Shown here in pieces: positions 56,074-64,000 of a DNA stretch of 64,000 nucleotides. Position 1 is the first letter of the stretch. Each line of letters begins with the position of its first letter. This stretch comes from CAXBDP01 sp963974465. GTDB lineage: Bacteria; Bacteroidota; Bacteroidia; Cytophagales; Cyclobacteriaceae. The notes beneath the pieces were generated by a model. It saw only the letters and a program-made list of their open reading frames with translations, did not search any database and had not been told where the DNA came from. The translations under genes were made by a program, and so were the position numbers. The stretch lies in NCBI GenBank assembly GCA_049340005.1, contig JBMPIY010000003.1, one strand, 5' to 3'.

Positions 56074-56883
56074 CTATCTAAGTTCTTCGATCAGCCCCTT
56101 ATCAGATTTATGGACGGCTAGGTAATTGAGACCGATGAAGTCTTCCATTTCAATATTGTAGGGTTTGAATTCTACAGACTTGGGATAAATTTTTCCGATC
56201 TGATATCCATACTTATTTAACAATTCATAGAAGTCCCTAAGTAGGAATTTGGATAAGATATTATTTAGGTTGTATTCGAATTGAATGACCCGAATCTTGT
56301 GTTGTTGTAAATATTCTTCTAGGCCTTTTAATACTAGATAGTCGGAGCCTTCTGTATCGATTTTAAGGAAATCAATCTCTTGAATATTCGCTTCAAGACA
56401 ATATTCTTTGCTATTTCTTAGGCGGCAAAGAACTTTCTGAACAAGCGTATTTTCTAATTTTATATCATATATACTGGTAAATGTAGAGCGATCTGGAAAG
56501 TAGTTGAACTCTAAAGACTGTGTTTTATCAGACAACCCGAAGTTGTTTAAATGGACGTATTTGTTTGGAGATACTCTCGCATTAAGTTTTTGGAAAGTTG
56601 CTGGAATAGGCTCAAAAGAATGAATACTTGCATTGGGAAATTTGTTTGACGCAAGGATCGACCAATCGCCCACATTCGCACCAACATCAAAAACGATTTT
56701 TGGATTATGCTTCGAGAGAATTTTGATTACCCGTAATTCGCCATTGGTATTATGGTCATTATTTCTGTTTTCGTAAATTGAGATATACTTTTTGGCAAGA
56801 TTGAAGAGAGACTTGAAAATTGGTGAAGATCGCCTATTTGATATAAAAAGATGAATTTTTTTCTTGAAGGGATGCTTTGCCAT
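56074..56883 (-). CDS. FkbM-family methyltransferase
   Basis: 269 residues. The SAM-binding motif VFDVGANVGDWSI (about 60-72), IHSFEPIPATFQKL (about 85-98) and the FkbM signature DFLKIDTEGSDYLVLKGLEEYL (about 168-189, quoted in part) are clear. Family members O-methylate sugars or other metabolites and are often linked with glycan genes; none lies near. The gene is isolated between a two-component operon and a repeat-bearing spacer. Confidence 0.88.
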   Translation of the reverse strand: MAKHPFKKKIHLFISNRRSSPIFKSLFNLAKKYISIYENRNNDHNTNGELRVIKILSKHNPKIVFDVGANVGDWSILASNKFPNASIHSFEPIPATFQKLNARVSPNKYVHLNNFGLSDKTQSLEFNYFPDRSTFTSIYDIKLENTLVQKVLCRLRNSKEYCLEANIQEIDFLKIDTEGSDYLVLKGLEEYLQQHKIRVIQFEYNLNNILSKFLLRDFYELLNKYGYQIGKIYPKSVEFKPYNIEMEDFIGLNYLAVHKSDKGLIEELR

Positions 56884-57411
56884 TATTCGTTATTCAGTGA
56901 AGATGCAAAAGTGAATGTATTATAAAATTAGCCAAACATTTAGATTTTGTATCAAAGTATTGGAAATAGGATTAATCTCGTCTTCCCTAGTGCACTTATT
57001 TAATTAGAAGCAAATGTTGTTAAAAAAGTAGAGTTTACCTGTTTTGGGATAGGTTCGTTTGGCAAAAGCGTGTAGATGTGAGAAGGTAGAGACAGAGCAT
57101 ATCCTGTCTCTACAGCGTTGGGGTTTTGTAGAAATTGTGATTGATTTGATCATGGGAGATGCGATTAATTGCACCTCCTACTATGTTTTAGTGATTATTT
57201 TAACTGTGATTTGTATTCCTCAATCAATCATTTTTTCAGCAAAATATAGCCTAATGTTCTACTACGGGTAATTGGGAATGGTATTGATCACCCTCCCGCT
57301 TTTTTTTCCCATAAACAGTCCTTTAGTCTCTATCAAATTATTCTTCAATAGTTAACAGAACCCTAATTCAGACATTTTTTCTTACTTTAGAAATTATTAT
57401 CCAACTATACC
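56884..57411. other. Long intergenic region with one REP-like palindrome
   Basis: 528 bases with no supported gene; a 70-codon open frame at 57059-57271 overlaps the palindrome and has no coding character. Apart from the palindrome (57086-57113) and a GCGGGAGG octamer (minus strand, 57292-57299), one of only two intergenic copies of the octamer, nothing else is recognisable. Confidence 0.6.
57086..57113. repeat. REP-like palindrome, GTAGAGAC family, copy 2
   Basis: GTAGAGACAG and CTGTCTCTAC pair perfectly around an 8-base loop. The outer arms equal those of the palindrome at 28328-28355, while the middle differs, as expected for diverged members of one element family. Confidence 0.65.
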
Positions 57412-58422
57412 ATGAGCCAATTGAATAACCGTCGAGTATTTATCAAAAAGAGTCTGCTAGGAAGTGCTGCGCTTAGCAGTATAGGCTTGGTCGGGTTAAA
57501 TTCCTGTCAAACTGAAAATTCTAATTCAGCTGAACCAATTGCTTCAAATGAATCAAATAAACCTCTTGTGATCTCCACTTGGGATGCTGGCTTAGCAGCA
57601 AATGCCGAAGCATGGCGAACTTTAGAAGCGGGAGGTTCTGCTCTCGATGCAGTGGAAGCTGGCGTGCGGATAACCGAAGCCGATATTAAAAATACTACTG
57701 TAGGCATTGGCGGCTCACCCGATCGAGATGGCTTTGTAACCCTCGATGCTTGCATTATGGATCATAAAGGTGGTTGCGGTTCGGTAGCATTTTTGGAAAA
57801 TATTGTCCATCCCATTTCAGTGGCTCGCAAGGTAATGGAAAATACGCCTCATATAATGTTAGTGGGTGAAGGTGCGCTAAAGTTTGCTAGAGAAATGGGT
57901 TTTGAGGAGGTGAATTTATTAACTGAAGATGGCAAAAGAGCATGGGAAAAATGGCTCGAAAATCAAGAATATAAGCCTAAGATAAATGTAGAAAATCATG
58001 ACACTATTGGCATGTTGGCAATAGATGCAAATGGACATCTATCTGGCGCATGTACTACAAGTGGCGCCGCCTATAAAATGCGCGGGAGGGTTGGCGATAG
58101 CCCAATAATTGGTGCAGGTTTGTTTGTAGACCAGGAAGCGGGTGCCGCTACAGCAACTGGACTTGGCGAGGAGGTAATCCGAAATGCAGGTAGTGCTATT
58201 GTGGTAGAACTGATGCGCCAAGGAGCCAAGCCAATGGAAGCTTGCAAAGAAGTAGTAGAGCGTATTATTCGCAAAAACCCTGAATCACCTGAACTGCAAG
58301 TTGGTTTTATAGCCCTCAATCCAAATGGAGAATATGGTGGATATGCCATCCAAAAAGGCTTTACCTATGCAGTGCATTCACAATCTGGAGCAGAATTGCT
58401 TAAAGCAACAGCTCATTTCTAA
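57412..58422 (+). CDS. Glycosylasparaginase / isoaspartyl-peptidase family (Ntn hydrolase) lipoprotein
   Basis: 336 residues. The start has a Tat-like twin arginine (NRRVFIKKS) and a lipobox GLNSC, so it is probably exported and lipid-anchored. The Ntn-hydrolase core follows: the autocleavage site is D-T in ENHDTIGMLAID with Thr198 as predicted nucleophile, then MRGRVGDSPIIGAG and TATGLGEEVIRN. It matches the bacterial N4-(beta-N-acetylglucosaminyl)-L-asparaginase type, which cuts GlcNAc from asparagine. It lies 21 bases before a ceramidase-like gene; both could act on host or environmental glycoconjugates. Confidence 0.88.
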   Translation: MSQLNNRRVFIKKSLLGSAALSSIGLVGLNSCQTENSNSAEPIASNESNKPLVISTWDAGLAANAEAWRTLEAGGSALDAVEAGVRITEADIKNTTVGIGGSPDRDGFVTLDACIMDHKGGCGSVAFLENIVHPISVARKVMENTPHIMLVGEGALKFAREMGFEEVNLLTEDGKRAWEKWLENQEYKPKINVENHDTIGMLAIDANGHLSGACTTSGAAYKMRGRVGDSPIIGAGLFVDQEAGAATATGLGEEVIRNAGSAIVVELMRQGAKPMEACKEVVERIIRKNPESPELQVGFIALNPNGEYGGYAIQKGFTYAVHSQSGAELLKATAHF

Positions 58423-58443
58423 TCGACCAAGTATCTGCTTGCA

Positions 58444-59793
58444 ATGAAAAAGCTGCTTAAAATTTTGGCCATAATTATCTTTTTGCTATTAGCAATCACT
58501 TTTGTCTTTATCCAACCAGTAGATAGAGAGCACTACAGCCAGAAACCACATTATCAAGCAACATTGGATGAGTTATCTGCTTTCTCGAATCTGCAATTAG
58601 ATGGTGATACTTTGAAAGCTGGTTGGGCACAGGTACCAATTATTCCACCATTCCAAACGGCAATGGCTGGCTATGGCGATAGAGAGGGGGCTCTGTATGA
58701 AGGTATCAAGGACACACTCTGGGTTAGAGCTTTTGTTTTTGATAATGGTACGACGAAAGCCGCATTGCTAAGTGCCGATTTATTGATTATCCCACCAGAA
58801 TTGACTTTAGCACTGGAAGCTGATTTGCCGGAAATAGAATGGAACATCCAATATGTTTATCTCACAGCAACGCATACGCATGGTAGTATCGGAGCTTGGG
58901 CTCCAGGTTTTACGGGGGATAAGTTTGCAGGGGAATACAAACCTGAGGTGATAAAATTTCTTAGCGAGCAATTTAGATTAGCTGTTCAATTGGCCGAAAA
59001 TGATTTGGTGAAGACCAAAATTGCCTTTGCAAAAATTGAGGCTTCGGAATATGTAGTCAATAGATTGGTAGGAGAGGAAGGAAGCATCGATCCATATGTT
59101 AGGATGATTGAGTTAAAGCGGGAGGATGAAAAGAGCGCAGTAATTTATAGCTATGCTGCTCATGCCACTTGCTATGGAGCGGATGAAATGCACTTGCATG
59201 GCGACTATCCAACCCCACTCAGCGCTTATGTCAAAAGTTTTGGCTACGATATGGTAAGTTATATGGCTGGAGCTGTTGGCAGTCATGGACCTGCAGCAGA
59301 TGAATTGCCTAATCAAGAGCAAATTGGCTATATGGTATTAGGACTTGGAGGAAAAATTCGCGGATCATTAGCTTCGATGGAGCCACAATACCAAAGAGAA
59401 TTGGGAATAATCAACGCTCCGCTATACTTGGGAGAGCCGCAAGCCAGAATTAGCCAAAATTGGCGAATAAGACCTTGGGTTTTCAAGCAGCTATTTGGTG
59501 ATTATGAAACAAGAATTTCAGGATTGCTTATTGGCAACAATTTATTGTTGGGTTTTCCTTGCGACTTTTCAGGTGAATTAGTTGCGCCAATTGAGCAACA
59601 TTGGCAAGCAAAAGGATTTAATGGAATGATTAGCAGTTTCAATGGTGGCTACATTGGCTATATTACCAAAGATGTTCATTACGAATTGGATAGCTATGAA
59701 ACTCGTATTATGAATTGGTATGGACCAAATAATGGTGCCTATTTTTCTGAGTTGGCAATAGAGCTCAGCAATTCCTTTTCAACCTCCCGCTGA
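58444..59793 (+). CDS. Neutral ceramidase N-terminal domain-like protein, membrane-anchored
   Basis: 449 residues with an N-terminal membrane anchor (about 5-24). The conserved start of the family is seen: AGWAQVPIIPPFQTAMAGYGDREG (metal-site region, about 60), ALLSADLLIIP, the nucleophile/zinc region TATHTHGSIGAW (about 141-152) and SYAAHATCYG. It resembles the neutral/alkaline non-lysosomal ceramidase domain, but the usual HTHSGPGG is changed to HTHGSIGAW, and the C-terminal Ig-like domain of complete enzymes is absent. Ceramide hydrolysis is therefore uncertain. Its stop is 11 bases after an octamer start (59783). Confidence 0.78.
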   Translation: MKKLLKILAIIIFLLLAITFVFIQPVDREHYSQKPHYQATLDELSAFSNLQLDGDTLKAGWAQVPIIPPFQTAMAGYGDREGALYEGIKDTLWVRAFVFDNGTTKAALLSADLLIIPPELTLALEADLPEIEWNIQYVYLTATHTHGSIGAWAPGFTGDKFAGEYKPEVIKFLSEQFRLAVQLAENDLVKTKIAFAKIEASEYVVNRLVGEEGSIDPYVRMIELKREDEKSAVIYSYAAHATCYGADEMHLHGDYPTPLSAYVKSFGYDMVSYMAGAVGSHGPAADELPNQEQIGYMVLGLGGKIRGSLASMEPQYQRELGIINAPLYLGEPQARISQNWRIRPWVFKQLFGDYETRISGLLIGNNLLLGFPCDFSGELVAPIEQHWQAKGFNGMISSFNGGYIGYITKDVHYELDSYETRIMNWYGPNNGAYFSELAIELSNSFSTSR

Positions 59794-60222
59794 TTTTTGT
59801 GTTTTACTTATGGTTCCAATGGCATTTTTAGGCAAGATTATGTACCTCTTTTAAATTATTTTTGTCGGATAAAAACAAATACGTCAACAGGCTGTTAGGA
59901 TTATGATTTCAGAACCTCAGCATTAATGATTGGATAGTTTTATGGGGATAGTTTGCTTAAACCACAGACTATTGAGTAAAAGTGCGGTTGGTAAATCAAC
60001 TATTCATAAAATGTTGAGAGCCCTTTTGAAATCGCAGGTTTTCATGGTGGGACAGCGACGTCGTGAGATGTCGCTGTTTTTTATTGTTCAAAAATGAACG
60101 CAAGTGTACGCTATCAATACAAACTCTAAGTATCTTGTTTTATATAAAATGCTGAAAATAAGATAGTTAATTAGTAGGCACAAATATTCCTAATGTGTGG
60201 GAAAGCAATTAATACCACACAC
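59794..60222. other. Intergenic region with a hairpin, no gene seen
   Basis: About 430 bases between the ceramidase-like gene and the outer membrane protein gene. A terminator-type hairpin lies at 60052-60083 far from any stop codon (see separate entry). TATTTTTG at 59856-59863 matches a -7 box but lacks a -33 partner. No ORF of coding character. Confidence 0.5.
60052..60085 (+). terminator. Isolated terminator-like hairpin
   Basis: ACAGCGAC and GTCGCTGT pair around a 10-base loop and are followed by TTTTTTATT. It is 260 bases after the ceramidase gene stop and 140 bases before the next start, so it either ends a long 3' UTR, an untranslated RNA, or attenuates the downstream gene. Confidence 0.65.
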
Positions 60223-62652
60223 ATGAAAACGTTTATTTTATCACTATTATTAATTTTTACGGTTATGGGCATGCAAGCCCAGCCAGCAGAAACCGCTACG
60301 ATTACAGGAAAACTTGTGGATTCCAAAGGAGAGGCGATTCCATTTGCCAATGTATATCTTCAAAATATATCCACAGAAGCCAAGCTTAGCAATGTAGCTA
60401 CAAGTATGGAAGGCACATTTACCATCAGAGTAAATGAAATTGGAACCTATACTTTGAACGCTACTTTTTTAGGTTTTGAGACGTTCACTTCGGAGCCAAT
60501 AGAAATTAGCTCTTTTCCATTTGAGAAGAACCTTGGACAAATAACCATGGCAGAAGAAGCCATGGAGCTGGATGGTGTCCAAGTGAAAGGCATGCGTCCT
60601 CAAATTGTTGTTGAGACCGACAAAATGGTGATGAATGTAGAAAACTCTGCTTTGACATCGGGCAATAATGCCTTGGAAGTACTTGAAAAGGCTCCAGGAG
60701 TTATTGTGGACAATGATGGCAATATCCTTTTGAATGGCATGAGCGGTACAAGAATATTAATAGATGGCCGTCCTACGTATTTATCGCCAAAGGAATTGGA
60801 AAATTATCTTACAGGAATGTCGGCAGAAAATATCAAGAATATTGAGATAATAACCAACCCATCATCCAAATACGATGCAGAGGGCACAAGTGGAATTATC
60901 GATATCAAATTGAAGAAAAACACCCTTAGCGGTATGAATGGAAGTGCCAATTTGGGTACAGCTTACAACGATTTGCACAGCTACTTTGGAGGCCTCAATT
61001 TGAATTACAAAACAGGCAAATTTTCTAGCTATCTCAATTTAGATAAGAGCGATAGACGCAGACAGAGATATTTTGATATTTCAAGAGATTTCACTCAAAG
61101 TCAAGATTTTGAAGGGATTCGCCAAGATGCAACCATGACTGATGGAACGAAAAGCACCAATTTACAGGCAGGTGTTGATTTTCAAATTAATGATAATCAT
61201 TCTATCGGTGCAATGGCCAAAAATGTAATGAACGACGGAACATTCAATATGACTTCCGACACACGTTTATTGTCTGAGGCATTTCCCGGCCGTTCGGTAT
61301 TTGCTACGAATCAGATAGTAAGCGATTTCCAACAAAGAGCATATAACCTTCATTATGTTGGTAAATTAGACACATTAGGAAGCTCCCTTTCATTTGATGC
61401 CGACTATTCAGGTATGATTGCCAATGAATATTCCACTTTCGACAACTTGTTTTTGCAGGATGGCGAAGTTACCGGACAAGACGAGTTGCTTACTTCTGAC
61501 AACCCCACTTCATACGATATATATTCTGTAAAAGCAGATTACACTAAGAATTGGGCAAATAAAATGAAGCTAGAATCTGGTGTTAAATTCAGCAGAGTTA
61601 TATCAGATAATGACGTAATCTTTTCTTATAAAGAGGGTGATACCTGGGTGATAGATCCAAACAGAAGCAATCACTTTTTGTACGAAGAAGATATATATGC
61701 TGCTTATGGAACATTACACACAAGCTTGGGCGACAAATTCAAGTTGCAAGCTGGACTGCGGGTGGAATCTACTCAAGCTGAGGGTTATTCACATACATTG
61801 AATAAGCGCACACCACGGAACTATACAGACTTTTTTCCAAGCATATTCTTGAATCAAAAGGTAAGTGACAATTATACTATAAACTATAGCTACAGCCGTA
61901 GGATTTTCCGTCCTCCTTATGCTATGCTTAATCCGTTTTTATTGTATGCCGATCCATACACATTTATCCAAGGCAATCCAGATTTGATTCCTTCTTATAC
62001 CAATTCATTTGAACTTACGCAGGTATTCAAAGGGATGTACAATTTCACTTTGGGCTACCAGGCTGCTAGTAATGTAATTACCGAAGTTCCTTTTCAAGAC
62101 GATGAAAATCAGACTACTACATTTATGAATACCAATTTGAATAATAGCTATTCGTACATGGCTCGATTGGTAATTCCTACTGAAGTAACTCCTTGGTGGA
62201 GCATCAATACCTTTGGTAATATTAGCTATCAACAGTTCAAAGCTGAATTGGACAATTTCGAAATCGACAATTCAAGATGGACGGTATATCTACAAAATCA
62301 GCATTCATTCTCACTACCACATGGCGTCAAGTTCGAAATGAGTGGAACTTATCGCGGCCCCATCTATTATGGAGTGTACCAAATTGGCGGACAATTATGG
62401 GCTGATGCTGGAATCAAAAAGTCATTCATGGACAACAAGCTCGATTTGGCCATCAATGCTACCGATATATTCAGATCGAGAAGAGATAAGTTGTTTGTAG
62501 ATTTCCAAAACCAGAATACAGTGATGGATAACTATCAGGGTAATCAAAGTGTAAGGTTCACCGTAAGGTATAGATTTAGCCGTGGCGAGAAATTCCAATC
62601 GCAAGCGAGAGGCGTTGGAAATCAAGATGAACTGATGCGTACCGGGAATTAA
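60223..62652 (+). CDS. Outer membrane beta-barrel protein with carboxypeptidase-regulatory and plug domains (TonB-receptor-like)
   Basis: 809 residues from the ATG at 60223, which gives a good signal peptide (MKTFILSLLLIFTVMGMQAQ); an upstream ATG at 60193 does not. Residues 25-110 form a CarboxypepD_reg-like domain (TITGKLVDSKGEAIPFANVY), 125-230 a plug-like domain (VLEKAPGVIVDNDGNILLNG, VLI-type DGRPTYLS, NIEIITNPSSKYDAEGTSGIIDI), and the rest a barrel of the Bacteroidota OMP_b-brl_3 type. Substrate unknown. The octamer is absent from this gene. Followed by a LolA-like gene. Confidence 0.85.
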   Translation: MKTFILSLLLIFTVMGMQAQPAETATITGKLVDSKGEAIPFANVYLQNISTEAKLSNVATSMEGTFTIRVNEIGTYTLNATFLGFETFTSEPIEISSFPFEKNLGQITMAEEAMELDGVQVKGMRPQIVVETDKMVMNVENSALTSGNNALEVLEKAPGVIVDNDGNILLNGMSGTRILIDGRPTYLSPKELENYLTGMSAENIKNIEIITNPSSKYDAEGTSGIIDIKLKKNTLSGMNGSANLGTAYNDLHSYFGGLNLNYKTGKFSSYLNLDKSDRRRQRYFDISRDFTQSQDFEGIRQDATMTDGTKSTNLQAGVDFQINDNHSIGAMAKNVMNDGTFNMTSDTRLLSEAFPGRSVFATNQIVSDFQQRAYNLHYVGKLDTLGSSLSFDADYSGMIANEYSTFDNLFLQDGEVTGQDELLTSDNPTSYDIYSVKADYTKNWANKMKLESGVKFSRVISDNDVIFSYKEGDTWVIDPNRSNHFLYEEDIYAAYGTLHTSLGDKFKLQAGLRVESTQAEGYSHTLNKRTPRNYTDFFPSIFLNQKVSDNYTINYSYSRRIFRPPYAMLNPFLLYADPYTFIQGNPDLIPSYTNSFELTQVFKGMYNFTLGYQAASNVITEVPFQDDENQTTTFMNTNLNNSYSYMARLVIPTEVTPWWSINTFGNISYQQFKAELDNFEIDNSRWTVYLQNQHSFSLPHGVKFEMSGTYRGPIYYGVYQIGGQLWADAGIKKSFMDNKLDLAINATDIFRSRRDKLFVDFQNQNTVMDNYQGNQSVRFTVRYRFSRGEKFQSQARGVGNQDELMRTGN

Positions 62653-62837
62653 GCCAGACAATTAAAAAATGTTGATATTTTACAAAAAGCTGAATGAAAG
62701 TCTCATTTGGCTTTTTGTGTTGGTATTCTTATCCGTGAAAAACTCCCTTTGCCTGCATAATTTTATAATTAATCATTTTATCGCTCATTTTGGATCGTTC
62801 ATTGCTAATTTTGGAGAGGAAACTAAATTACCAAAAC

Positions 62838-63557
62838 ATGAGAAAATTATTTAGAGGAGTCGCTACAGCATTATTACTGGTGGGTGTAATGTCCGTGCAA
62901 GCGCAAAGTGTAGATGAGATTTTGGCAAAACATTTCGAGACAATCGGTCAGTCGAAATTGAGCAATGTGCAAACAATGCAAACCGAAGGCAAAATTGTTG
63001 TTCAAGGTTTGGAAATCCCTTTCAATCAGAAATACAAAAGAGAAGGGAAATTCTATATGGAATCTTCCTTCCAAGGGATGAAGATGGTACAGGCATTCAA
63101 TGGTGAAACAGGCTGGCAAGTAAACCCACTTATGGGTATGACTGAGCCACAAGATTTATCTGGTATGGAGCTGAAAAATGCTCTCGAAAACTCTGATATT
63201 GATGGACCTTTGCACAACTACGCTGCAAAAGGACATAAAGTAGAATTACTTGGTAACGACACCTTCGAAGGTGCTGATGTATTTAAAATAAAGCTTACTA
63301 AGTCTGACGGAACAGAAGCTACTTACTTCATGGATGCAGATAACTACGTTTTGCTTAAAACAGAAGTAACCATGGTAGTAGAAGGAAACACAGTGACTTC
63401 TAGCGCAATAATGGGTAATTACAAAGAAGTGGACGGAGTAATGATGGCACACAGCATCACCACAAGTGCAATGGGTCAAAGCATGAATTTGATCTTAGAT
63501 AAGGTGGAATTCGGTGTAGAAGTAGATGATTCCTTATTTACTAAACCAGGCAAGTAA
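62838..63557 (+). CDS. Exported LolA/LolB-like-fold protein
   Basis: 239 residues from the ATG at 62838; the frame is open to 62790, but the upstream part would precede the signal peptide (MRKLFRGVATALLLVGVMSVQA). The mature part starts with EILAKHFETIGQSKLSNVQTMQTEG and has alternating beta strands that resemble outer membrane lipoprotein sorting proteins. Such periplasmic proteins are common in Bacteroidota near outer membrane genes, as here. TAATTTTG at 62806-62813 resembles a -7 box. Ligand unknown. Confidence 0.75.
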   Translation: MRKLFRGVATALLLVGVMSVQAQSVDEILAKHFETIGQSKLSNVQTMQTEGKIVVQGLEIPFNQKYKREGKFYMESSFQGMKMVQAFNGETGWQVNPLMGMTEPQDLSGMELKNALENSDIDGPLHNYAAKGHKVELLGNDTFEGADVFKIKLTKSDGTEATYFMDADNYVLLKTEVTMVVEGNTVTSSAIMGNYKEVDGVMMAHSITTSAMGQSMNLILDKVEFGVEVDDSLFTKPGK

Positions 63558-63581
63558 TTCCTTGTCAAAATAAAATTATAC

Positions 63582-63618
63582 AAATAGCCATCGATGAAAA
63601 TCTGATGGCTATTTTTTT
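63582..63618 (+). terminator. Terminator of the LolA-like gene
   Basis: Stem AAATAGCCATC/GATGGCTATTT with an 11-base loop followed by TTTT. It lies 24 bases after the stop. Confidence 0.85.
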
Positions 63619-63637
63619 GCCCAAAACAGAACAAACA

Positions 63638-64000
63638 ATGAAAAAATATCTATTAGCACTCCTTCTGCTCCTAAGCTTTCAGATCCAAGCTCAAGAAACG
63701 CCACTAAGTACCGCCACATTTGGTGCAATGGAAGTGCGACAAATTGGCCCAGCTACAACGAGCGGAAGGATAAGCACCCTCGATGCAGTTCACAGCAATC
63801 CTAATATACTTTGGGTAGGTGCTGGTGGTGGTGGAGTATGGAAAAGTGAAAATGGAGGAACCACCTTTAAGTCCGTATTTGAAAAACACACCCAATCTAT
63901 TGGCAACATTGCTATCGATCAGCAGCATCCCGAAACTGTGTGGGTAGGCACAGGAGAGCCATGGATTCGTAATTCAGTATCTATTGGCAATGGCATTTAC
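63638..64000 (+). CDS. Exported BNR/VPS10-like repeat protein (N-terminal part, cut by window edge)
   Basis: The ATG at 63638 starts a signal peptide (MKKYLLALLLLLSFQIQAQ) and the open frame runs to the right edge, giving 121 residues. The mature start (MEVRQIGPATTSGRISTLDA, then ILWVGAGGGGVWKSENGGTTF) contains Asp-box repeats and is clearly homologous to the protein at 9122-12157 (FRNVGPLRGGRVTAVAGV, TFYMGATGGGVWKTTNYG). The rest lies outside the window. Confidence 0.88.
   Translation, partial: MKKYLLALLLLLSFQIQAQETPLSTATFGAMEVRQIGPATTSGRISTLDAVHSNPNILWVGAGGGGVWKSENGGTTFKSVFEKHTQSIGNIAIDQQHPETVWVGTGEPWIRNSVSIGNGIY

Noticed and set aside
57059..57271. 70-codon open frame in the 56.9-57.4 kb spacer
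   Set aside because: It runs through the GTAGAGAC palindrome and has no coding character or ribosome site.

Overview
The window is a stretch of a Bacteroidota chromosome, most likely a marine or soil member of the Cytophagales/Flammeovirgaceae type. Pointers are about 40% GC, Bacteroidota-type promoters (TTG, 19 bases, then TAnnTTTG), a GldJ-like gliding lipoprotein, a carboxypeptidase-regulatory/TonB-like outer membrane barrel protein, BNR/VPS10 exported proteins, a six-bladed beta-propeller lipoprotein, and housekeeping genes in Bacteroidota-like arrangements. No prophage, insertion sequence, CRISPR array or plasmid backbone was seen; this is core chromosome with a few accessory genes.

Layout. 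1-5.9 kb: a tightly overlapping cell-wall operon (mreD end, mrdA/PBP2, rodA, cytochrome b5-like protein, GlcNAc kinase, murQ, unknown) joining elongasome and peptidoglycan recycling. 5.9-8.9 kb: era-der-sprT-like operon (minus strand) and an initiator tRNA with its own promoter and terminator. 9-12 kb: large exported BNR-repeat protein. 12.4-18 kb: GAF histidine kinase, alpha/beta hydrolase with DEAD-box helicase, exported amidohydrolase, orphan COX3-like protein. 18-27.5 kb: mfd, M3 peptidase, alanine dehydrogenase, AlkB-type hydroxylase, stand-alone HSDR_N-like protein, AMP nucleosidase. 27.5-30.4 kb: two fasciclin proteins and an AT-rich beta-propeller lipoprotein. 30.6-39.2 kb: fatty-acid beta-oxidation (MarR regulator, fadN, fadA, fadE, then an acyl-CoA ligase). 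39.2-51.6 kb: a long minus-strand block holding mnmG, ybeY, an RsbW-like protein, a DUF4175 giant and xth. 51.6-64 kb: comF, gldJ-like, a LytS/LytTR two-component pair, FkbM methyltransferase, glycosylasparaginase plus ceramidase-like protein, outer membrane barrel protein, LolA-like protein, and the start of a second BNR-repeat protein.

Two observations stand out. First, the 370-base intergenic region at 41.06-41.42 kb carries two perfect DnaA boxes (TTATCCACA) plus three one-mismatch boxes in AT-rich DNA, and 4.5 kb away, beside mnmG (gidA), are one perfect and one near-perfect ParB site (parS). Together they mark this as the likely chromosome replication origin region. Second, the exact octamer GCGGGAGG occurs 38 times on the two strands, about once per 1.7 kb, where roughly 0.5 would be expected from base composition. 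It sits in all three codon frames and both orientations, so selection seems to act on the DNA word itself: a candidate Chi site, uptake sequence or other genome-wide signal.

Limits: starts were adjusted by eye (signal peptides, overlaps, promoters), functions come from recognised motifs rather than searches, and the intergenic palindromes are called repeats mostly from their form and from resemblance to one another.
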